Below, piece by piece: positions 11,803 through 20,168 of a DNA stretch of 64,000 nt. Both the position numbers and the translations under genes were made by a program. Numbering within the stretch: position 1 is the first letter of the stretch; every line of letters starts with the position of its first letter. The stretch covers positions 14,632,001 through 14,696,000 of the forward strand of contig NC_079515.1 in NCBI RefSeq assembly GCF_000801105.2, in the 5' to 3' direction. The notes below the pieces were generated by a model that ran no database searches, was not told where the DNA came from, and saw only the letters and a list, made by a program, of their open reading frames with translations. The stretch comes from Raphanus sativus. Its lineage: Eukaryota; Streptophyta; Magnoliopsida; Brassicales; Brassicaceae.

Positions 11803-11994
11803 GATTCGCGATAGCGTGTGAGTGAGGCCAAAGCACGGGGAAAGGTCATGTGGTGATTGCAGGGTCAGTAAATAATGATTTGGAGCCTTGGAAAATTAAC
11901 GACCGACCGTCGGATGGGATGGGGCCCACGGGCCGAGAGAGCGGGCGTGGGTAGCCCATTAGCCGTGGGCGGGTCGGGCGTTATAAGACTTTTA

Positions 11995-12262
11995 TGTAAC
12001 AACCCGTCCCGTGGAACACCTGCCCATGGACCCCAGGCTCACAGCGCTGCAGCGCACCGACCCCAACCCTTCCATTATGAGATCTCACTATCTCCATAAT
12101 TAGGTTGTTGGTGAGACTCGAACCCAGGTCCTCACCCTTTAACAGCATTCCCACAGGACAAGCTGTTACCAATTGACCTGCATGGAAGGGTTGGGGTCGG
12201 TGCGCTGCAGCGCTGTGAGCCTGGGGTCCATGGGCAGGTGTTCCACGGGACGGGTTGTTACA
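11995..12262. mobile_element. Foldback element with perfect 81-bp inverted arms
   Basis: The left arm 11995-12075 (TGTAACAACCCGTCCCG...) is the exact reverse complement of the right arm 12182-12262 as far as I can compare by eye. The loop is 106 bases. No protein is encoded. It sits eight bases after the Cassandra LTR. Flanks 'gactttta' and 'gatcttat' may be a decayed 8-9 bp target duplication, which would suit a Mutator-like origin, but this is weak. The loop contains a tRNA-like segment on the minus strand. Confidence 0.8.
12109..12178 (-). other. tRNA-like segment in the foldback loop
   Basis: Read on the minus strand it begins GGTCAATTGGTAACAGCTTG (A-box-like) and has GGGTTCGAGTCTC (B-box-like, 12113-12125), about 35 bases apart, ending in CACC. 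The spacing and B box match a tRNA-derived pol III promoter such as that of a SINE. I could not fold a proper cloverleaf with an anticodon arm, so I do not call a functional tRNA. Confidence 0.5.
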
Positions 12263-13579
12263 GATCTTATCAAGATGCTCGAGGGGTTAGCCTCATCAGC
12301 CCTCTCATCAGCAAACGAGCAGAATGAGGTACATGTAGATCACATTATCTGCAAGATTTTCCCCTATTTTTTATCTGGAGATGCTTTTAGCTGGTTCAGT
12401 AAGTTGCAGCCAAGATCTCTAACCTATTGGGAAGACATCAAAAGCGCATTCCTAGGTAAATTTTTCAGTGAAGCTGTAGCAATTCGAAGTAAAAGGTTTG
12501 ATTACATGGTGGAGAAGATGACTGAAGATCATGAGAAAGGAATAATGACTAGTATCAGCCAGATTATTGATTATGTCTACAGCGAGAAGAATGAAGATTT
12601 TGAAACCCCAACAACTCATGTCAAGCAGCCAGACATTCAGGATCAACATGCTTATGCGGATACACAGAGGGACAAACTGAACAGAGGACAGCTGGTCAAC
12701 CATGATACGGTTGAGGATGATGAACAAGATGGATCTGGAGAGCCGAGCACAGTAGAAAAAGCTGATACAAGTGATTCGATTTCAGCATCGATCGATATAA
12801 GCACTTTAGAAATGATCGATACAGACTTGTCTCATCGATCGATACCTCTCGAAATCTCTGATGCTACTGCTGTGAATGCTGGGATAGAACGACAAAGAGC
12901 ACTCAGAGACTACAACAGTCCTGAGGATTTATATGCTAAAAGGTCTGCATTGCGTCGTTCAACATTCCAGAGTTCCATCCCTGAGCTACCTACTGCATAT
13001 ATCTGTCTTGTGGGTCAGACTCTTTTTTATGGTCTTCATTATGAAGATGCTACTAACCACTTAGAGGCATTCGAAGATTTAGCTTCGACTATCAAATGCA
13101 ATGGAGTCCCTGAAGACTACTACTTCTGCAAATTATTCTCATATTCTCTTGCTGGAGAAGCAGCATGTTGGTTCAGGAAGTTACCACAAGGATCTGTTAC
13201 TACCTGGAAAGACATCACAAACGCCTTTCTCAACAACTTCCGATGTGATGCTGCAGCAAATTTAGAGATTGAGAAGAGAGCTATGCTGGAATATATGGTA
13301 GAGGATGATGAACAGATGGCACCTGAAGAACTGAGTAGAGTAGAAGAAGCCGATATTAGTGACACAAGCTCAGCATCGATCGACCCCGCGACCTCGACAT
13401 CGATCGATAACATCACTTCAGCATCGATCGCCACCAGCACCTCCGAGTTGATCGATACATACTTTGGTCATCGATCGATACCACTGAAATCCCTGAAAGT
13501 TCGAGTTGTCCTGAGGACATTGCAGACTCGACACAGAAGAGCATTGATGTATCAAGTTGTTATCCTAACCAATATGTAG
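12263..13579 (+). pseudogene. Element O gag, central part with a duplicated capsid-like domain
   Basis: The open frame holds two related blocks. The first has FPYFLSGDAFSWFSKLQPRS then TYWEDIKSAFLGKFF. The second, about 240 residues later, has FSYSLAGEAACWFRKLPQGS then TWKDITNAFLNNF. Both correspond to the retrotransposon Gag region seen in element A (1518-1900). Each is followed by an acidic stretch and a SID-rich segment encoded by TCGATCGA motifs. The open frame extends upstream in frame through the foldback arm (from 12173). The zinc knuckle and protease are absent. A frame change near 13560 separates it from the next piece. Confidence 0.65.
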
Positions 13580-14705
13580 AAAAAGAGATCACCATGGAAG
13601 ATTTCTTGGAGCTAGAAGAATTTTTGGAGTTAGAGGGTGGAGAACAACTTAGAGAATTGGATTCGAGTGTAGAAATCACTATGGAAGACTTCTTAGAGCT
13701 GGAGGAATGGCTTGAGTCGGAACAGAAGCTTGATGACGAGCGGAACACTATTTGAAAAGATATGGAGACTTCGTCAAACACTAGCATTGATCGATATCGA
13801 CCTAATGAGATCGATCGACACCAATGGTTGGACGAGCTCCCAGGATACACAGTTGAGCTGGAACCGATTGAGGAGAGGATGCACGAGTCTGAGACCTCAT
13901 ACCTTGCGGTCCCGGAACACCTAAGACCCATATGCGCAGAAGAAGCTGCTGGGATTTGCAAAAGAGTGAAGAGGATACATGACCCGTGAAGATTGTTGTT
14001 CCCTGTACCGCGGTTGAAGCTGAATCTCCTATACCACCAGATAGAGGTGTGCATCTAGATTCCTGCAATGGAGTATTTAATGATTATCAGCATGTAGTAG
14101 CTTCTCATAGGGAGATGAGGTGTAGAACTGAAGTCGACAAAGGACTCAGATAAGAAGCCTTGATCGACACTGTTCAGAAAATATCGATCGATAATATCCC
14201 TCCACCATCGATCGACATCTACCAGATACCACCGATCGACATCATCAATCTGTCATTGATCGACACTACCACTGGTTCATCGATCGATACCAGACGCGAA
14301 TCGGAACAGAATGAGTATGAAGTGTGTGGAAATATTTTTGATGGAGATACAACCACGCGTTCAGACAAGTCTGGGGGAAAGATGATGATGAATTGGAGGA
14401 AGAGGAAAAGAACCAAAAGGGATTCTCAGTTAGCATTGATTCCTCACTTCTCCGATGATTTCAGGAAATTTGGAGTGAGACTACACAAGTCTGTGGAAAA
14501 GAAGAGGAGAAATTGGAAGAAGCGGAAACGAACCAAGGGAGGTTCTCAGTTACCATTGACTCCTTACTTTTTAGATTGTGTTAGGACATCCAGATTGCGC
14601 AGCAGAAGCTTCTCACAGCCGTTTGCAAAGGTTCGAGCACTCCTTATTGCTGAGATGATAGACAAAGGAGAAAAGTCTATGGAGGAGGCTTTCACACAAG
14701 AATGA
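13580..14705 (+). pseudogene. Element O gag, C-terminal low-complexity part
   Basis: Several short frames (13762-13989 and 14160-14705 on this strand) follow one another. The first encodes an acidic linker and SID units; the last is open for 181 residues. That frame contains two consecutive basic blocks, WRKRKRTKRDSQLALIPHF and WKKRKRTKGGSQLPLTPYF, an internal duplication of about 40 residues. I recognise no known domain. The basic blocks could bind nucleic acid, but that is conjecture. The frame ends at 14705 (...EEAFTQE). Confidence 0.5.
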
Positions 14706-14929
14706 TAAAGCCTCAAAGATTGGACATTGAGATTTGTTTTGGACCATATTCTCATTCTCATCCGGAATAAATCAGATCTCCAAAAGTCAAGCTTATGACT
14801 AAAAATAAGCGCTGAGTGGGAGGCAACCCACTGTTAGGTTTGTTTTAAATTTGGTTTTATTTTCATATACTACTGATTTTTGTTTTTAATTATTGCAGGT
14901 AAAAAAAAAAAAGATGGAACAGTAAGCCC

Positions 14930-15050
14930 GACACTGTAGCAACAATGCCGGGCGACACTGTAGCGAGGACATCGATCGATACTGTAGCAAGCAAATCGAT
15001 CGACACTGTAGCAGAATCACTGTAGCAACGTTACTGTAGCAGAATCATTG
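14930..15050 (+). repeat. CTGTAGCA repeat cluster
   Basis: Seven or so copies of 'actgtagca' or close variants, alternating with TCGATCGA units, within 120 bases just after a poly(A)-like run at 14900. Non-coding. Confidence 0.7.
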
Positions 15051-15289
15051 TTAATCCGGAAAAAAAAATTAGTTAGTTCGTTTTATTAGTTATTTATTAC
15101 TAACTTTTAGACTTTTAGTGTTTTATCTATGTTAGGTTACAGGAGAAGATTCATGGAAGAAGCATTGATATACCAATATCGACCGATGGTTGCAAACATT
15201 GTTCTCGACAGAGCATTAATAGCATCGATCGATCGCCACTTAATTGTGTTGATCGATAGAGCATCAAGAGTATCGATCGCCACTTAACT

Positions 15290-16060
15290 GTGTTGGTCAA
15301 TATTCACATCAAATTTAGGTATACTGTTTTTCCTTGTTAATTATTGTCCTTATGATTTATTCTTCCACCAATCTTAGACTGTATAACACTGGTAACAGTG
15401 TTGTTTTAGTCTAGGAGAGATCATACTAATATTATAATTTAGATTAGCTATTTAGAATAGAGACCCGAGTAAACGATTGCCATAATATCGACCGACGAGA
15501 AGAAGTCGATATCTATCGACATAACCAAATCTGCCACGACCGATGACAACACATTTGAATCGATCAACATCCATTCCGGTCAGGTATCTCGTTCTAACTT
15601 GTTAAATTGAGTACTTATGGTTTATTTCACACCAATATCCGACTTGATAACACCATTATAGTGCTATTTAAGTCTGGGGGAGGTTCTACTGATATTGTGT
15701 TTTAGTTAGTGAAAAATTAAAAAAAAAAAAGGGATCCAAGTAAACAATTGCTCAGCACATCGCCCGATGAGACCAGCTCGATATCGATCGCCAGCACTTC
15801 ATATCAAACGATCGATTGTCTCTTCATTATGTCAAACGATCTCTCTAGCCATCGACTGATCAGATAATATCGATATCGCTCGACAACTCTTCATCTTCAA
15901 CGATCGATTGATACTTCATTGTGTCGATCCACACAGACTTCAGCGAGCTGGTATATCGTTCTAACTTGTTAACTTTCTTAATTATGCTTTATGTTTTTCA
16001 TACCACCGACTGTGTTACACTGGGACAGTGTAATTTAAGTCTGGGGGGATTACTAATGGT
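15290..16060 (+). repeat. Three imperfect ~330-360 bp repeats around a PPT-like module
   Basis: Each unit has 'ttgttaa', a 'ttatg' T-rich run, 'ccaccaat/ccaatat/ccaccga', a short inverted 'acactg...cagtgt' or similar, then 'agtctaggagag', 'agtctgggggagg' or 'agtctggggggat' (about 15410, 15681 and 16039), followed by 'actaatatt', 'actgatatt' or 'actaatggtt'. Two of the units continue into cga-rich segments. Confidence 0.6.
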
Positions 16061-16778
16061 TATTTACTTTATGTGTCTTATTTAAAGTGTTTTAAAAAAG
16101 TTTTTATTGAGTCAAGAAGAGGATGATAATCTTATTCGATTTATTACTTGTCATCTAACCACTCTTTAGACCAGTCTTAGATTTACTGACTGCAGAAGTA
16201 CTAGAGATACTAAAGTGGATCAACCTGTCAACTATGTTTGCACTTGCTGAAATTGTTTGAAGGAACCAAAGCTGACCTCTAACCTAATATTGACTTGATT
16301 TGCTTGTCTTGGGGCTTGGTATACTTTGGATCGGAATCCTCCAGCAAGTCTGGAAGGTAAAAAGTCTATGTGTTTCTGGTTCCCTTCCTTCTCTCTCTTC
16401 GGCATCTCAAAGATCTAAGTTTATAAAGAAAAGATTGAAATGATTTCTTGAGAGGCAGAGGGATAGGTAAATTACCTGCGACCCCATTATTCTAAATCTC
16501 AAGGATGATCACACATTGTGGAAACAAGGGATAGGTAAATTACCCGAGACCCCATTATTCGCTACACTTTGTCAAAATGTATGAGTTACAAATGCAAATG
16601 TAAATGAGATAGACTAGATGACCTTTGTGGCATCAAAACCTATTGAAATTAAAACTAATAAGAGATTCAGAGAAGAGAGATGAGGGGAGAAAGGGATCAG
16701 AGAAGACTACATGTGTGTTCAGAAACTTGTTTGAGTTGAATCCATGTGTCCTTTGATCGATACTCCCAAGGTAAAGCC

Positions 16779-17096
16779 TAATACGATCCTAGGATGATTT
16801 CTCTGGATGATATGGATAGATCCTTGCAAGATCGAATCAAAGACTCAAGATCTTCAAGGCAGTGAAATGGTGATGAATCAAAGAGTTGCGGAATGGCTCC
16901 TTGACACGGTTTAGTTGACTAGATTGGATATAACACACCTCCTTAGACAACTAGAGATTGCTGGATATTACTCACCAACAGAACTCAAGAACTCGCAAAG
17001 ACAAGTCAGAGAGAACAAGGGTTTTTAGATAAAAGATTGGATTATCTTATTAGACTACGAGACACACACATATATAGTGAGATCCTTGTACATGCA
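16779..17096 (-). repeat. 3' LTR of the CRM-like element, distal part
   Basis: Nearly identical to 48702-49019. It includes the TATA-like CTATATATGT on the minus strand (about 17069-17078). The Athila insertion is at 17096, about 20 bases upstream of that TATA, and separates it from the rest of the LTR (39122-39591). Confidence 0.88.
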
Positions 17097-18556
17097 TGAT
17101 AACAGGATTTTGCTAAGATCCTATTCAAATGTTGAAGTATAAAGGATGTCAATCCAATTCTAAGGGAATGCGAAGCACTAGGAATGCAAGACCATGCTTA
17201 AGCTAAATGCTATCAAGATGAGATGAGAAACTATTCTAAAATAGGAATAAAAATGCAACAAAGCAAAAGACTTTCTTTGATTATGAGAATGAGAGGACTC
17301 ATGGGATAAGGGAATATGACTTTGGGTGATCAAACTCAAACTAAAGTGCTAGCTTACAATCAATCTATTTACCTTAGGCCTAGACACAAGACTAAGCAAA
17401 CTTTATCTCTAAATGAATGCTCATTTGCTTCCAAAACTCAAGCATCTAATCTCTTAGGTTGAATGTTTAGGAAGCAATCATTAAAAATAAGTCTAATAGC
17501 CATCTTAACACCTTTAACAACAAATCTCTTTGGTAGAGTATGTTAAAAGCTTAGGAGAGTTGGTTCAGACATTTCATCAAACACCTTGTGGGTGGGAAAT
17601 GTCTAGAACTCAACTTTAGAGAGGCCAACCCTAAAGAAGCATTATAAACACCCTACTAGCAAGGAATAAGAAGGATCTACACCTAAACACCTTAGATCAA
17701 GTCTAATCACCCTTAATCTCCCTAACCCATGAATCCAAAAGTGGATCTACTCACTAATCACCATGATTACTCTTGAACCCATGAGGTTTCCAAGCTTAAT
17801 CATGTTTAAGAAAGATCAATAAGAAATTATAAACACTCAAGAACACACAAGAAGATGATGATTTGATTCAAGGAAAGAACTTTCACCAAATTGTTTTGTG
17901 TTTCTTAAGAGGAAAATAAGATAATCCCCACAAAATAGAGATTACAAAGTATTTATAGGTAGGTTTAGGGTAAGAGAGATACATAGAATAAAAGACTAGA
18001 GTGCCCCTTGGATAAGGCTAATTTTGGTCTTCAAAATGTGATAAAAATGACCCAAGGTCGAGTTGGGTCGAACCGACCCGGTTTGAGAAAACCAGATTCG
18101 ACCAAGCTTCTTCCACGCCCGGCATCCTCATCCCGGTCCTGCATTCCGGTCTGAGCCTCCACGCCCGGCTTCATCTTCCCGGTCTCGTCTCTCCGGTCTT
18201 CCTCTTCACGCCCGGCTTCATCTTCCCGGTCTCGTCTCTCCGGTCTTGCCCACACGCCCGGCTTCATCTTCCCGGTCTCGTCTCTCCGGTCTTGCCCACA
18301 CGCCCGGGATGGTGATTCCGGTCTCGACCATTCCGGTCCAGTCGAGTATAAAAGAGTACTTGTTTGGCTGAGCATCATTCTTCACCTCTCTTGGATCTTT
18401 GAACTCTCAAACACTTCACATCATCTCATAGTATGCTCCAACACCTGATAGGGACATATGAATGCAATATGGATCCTAAAGACACTAAGATCTAAGCTAT
18501 ATGATCAAAATGCATAAGATATGAAAGCTAAAAACATGTAAATATGCAAGATATCA
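17097..18556 (-). repeat. 3' LTR of the Athila element
   Basis: 1460 bp, TG...CA. It contains a GC-rich tandem repeat (18110-18345) and, on the minus strand, a TATA-like CTATAAAT at 17951-17958. The 115-codon minus frame at 18031-18378 falls on the repeat and is not a gene. Confidence 0.9.
18110..18345. repeat. ~46-bp CCGG-rich tandem repeat in the Athila LTR
   Basis: Units of the form 'cacgcccggcttcatcttcc', then 'cggtctcgtctctccggtct', with each CCGG or CCCGG repeated. About four units here; counterparts lie at 30305-30525 and 38674-38905. A diverged version with the same 'cacgcccgg...ccggtc' rhythm lies inside the element at 23140-23300. It is dense in CpG within otherwise AT-rich DNA. 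Confidence 0.8.
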
Positions 18557-20168
18557 ACTCCCCCACACTAATCCTTTACTTGTCCTCAAGTAAACTTTCA
18601 AGAACTAAGGAGGAGAGGCTTGAAAACAGGGATTTCATAACCAAAAAAAACGCTCTTCTTAGCCCTCATCTTAACAACCTTGCATAATCATGACAACTAG
18701 CTAGAGCAAAACATCCATTCTTCTCTAACTTCTCTAGACCTATTCAACTCTTTTGATCTCTACACTCATCATCATGATTCCACAAACCCAGATTCAACAA
18801 CTCTCTAACAATCATTAAGCAAACTCAATAGAAAATCTTGCATATGGTCAAAAGGTCCAAGTCATTTGGTTTGGGAAGGAAATGCTTTTGTTCAATGATG
18901 AAATAAGAAGTTCAAAACAATTTTTAGAGGTGGTTTACTCTCAAAACAAAGTAGCTTTGGTAATGCACATAATATATCTAAGAAAGGGGTCAACTCATGC
19001 ATACAATGCTCAATCTCCATTGTTCTACCCTTCCCCATACATATACAAGCTGAAACTTCAACCTCAAGTGCCAAAACCCAACTCTCATCACTCACCAAGA
19101 TATCCCAAAGAACTCAAAACACTTCTTTAAATAGAACTCTTTTCTTTTATGGAGTCAATCAAGGGATTTTTTTTTTTTTTTTACACTTTAAGATTCAACT
19201 TAGCTCTTTCTAAACTTTGCTAGCCCTTTTTTTTTTTTTTTTTTATTTTTTTTTTATTATTATTATTTTTTTTTTTTATCTGGGGGCCAAGACATGCTTT
19301 GAGCTAAGGATCACAATTATAATCCCTTGAGACAAGACAATCACTTCTTAGAGTTCTAAAAGTCTAAACTCCTCTTTCTTAACCAAACCATACTCCCAAA
19401 GATAAAATCAACAACACTCACCGCCCAATCCTAAGTGCTAGACAAAGATGTGTCTAATCTAGCTAGAATGGAAACTAAGCATTGTCGACCCCGATACTCT
19501 CAACATTATGCACATGCAAAGCTTTCCAAAAAGACCTCACTCAACAAACAATGAAGGCTTGAAAGAAAGCTTTGGGTTCAGGGTGTGGAGTGCCACTTGA
19601 AATTGTCAAAAAGATTGGCAAAAAGCATGAGACAATTCAAGTGTGTATAAGCCATGACTCAGCACACAAATGACCATAAGCAAGAGACATTGAGTTTAAA
19701 TAAGACAGGAGCAATCTTCAAAGAGAGAGTTTCAGACAATCCAATGAGTTTCAAGAAGAGAATTCAAGGCACAAAGTCTACAAGATATCAAGAGAATGCT
19801 CAATCTAGTTATCATGATTACAAAGGTTGCTAAAATGAGAACTTAGCATGAGCATCTTTACAAGGTAAAATCATCCCCCTATGCATGAATGCAACCTATA
19901 TGAATGCATCTAGACTCAATCCTAAAATGCAAATGATGCAACTAGATGCTTCTTTTTGTGCTTTTCAAAAATTTTTTTATGGGCTTTCTATGCAATAACT
20001 ATATACAATGCATGCTAAATGACAAGAAAACACAAGAACATTAGCAACTTGCACCTCCCCCACACTTAATTCACACAGTCTCTTGTGTGATAAGTGGAGA
20101 GAGATGACCAAAATAAAAGCTAAATGCAAATGAAAATGGTATATACAAAGGAAGGTGTTGGAGTACCT
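18557..20168 (-). other. Athila 3' untranslated region
   Basis: Starts with the polypurine tract on the minus strand (18557-18570). It holds long T runs (19168-19183 and 19228-19277) and no convincing coding frame; the short frames near 18882-19130 have no domain. Low-complexity AT-rich spacer. Confidence 0.65.

Larger units (their letters stand above)
11187..11986 (+). mobile_element. Cassandra-type TRIM retrotransposon inserted in element O gag
   Basis: Two direct repeats of 348 bp (11187-11534 and 11639-11986) start TGTAACATCCCGAG, end GGGCGTTATAA and differ at only a few bases. Between them lies about 104 bp with a tRNA-Met-type primer site (TGGTATCAGAGC, 11536) and a purine tract ('gagagggggtgaat', 11625-11638). 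There is no coding capacity. Each LTR holds a 5S rRNA-like segment, the defining feature of Cassandra elements. The left flank is GATCT; the right flank reads GACTT at 11987, while a clean GATCT lies at 12263 beyond the foldback element, so the duplication is blurred by the second insertion. Confidence 0.88.
14706..16778 (+). other. Long untranslated 3' region of element O
   Basis: No coding frame of note. It contains a CTGTAGCA repeat cluster (14930-15050), a three-fold repeat of a polypurine-tract-like module (about 15290-16060), scattered TCGATCGA motifs up to 15912, and a second small duplication: 'gggataggtaaattacc' occurs at about 16451 and 16530. It is interrupted at 16779 by the CRM-like element and continues at 49496. 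Confidence 0.7.

Noticed and set aside
12109..12178. A functional tRNA gene on the minus strand
   Set aside because: A- and B-box-like words are present, but I could not form a cloverleaf with an anticodon arm.
18031..18378. A 115-aa minus-strand gene (and its copy at 38591-38938)
   Set aside because: It lies wholly in the LTR over the CCGG tandem repeat; it is also lost in the third LTR copy through indels.
19168..19277. Terminator or regulatory poly-T tracts
   Set aside because: Long homopolymers are common in plant retroelement spacers; nothing ties them to transcription termination here.
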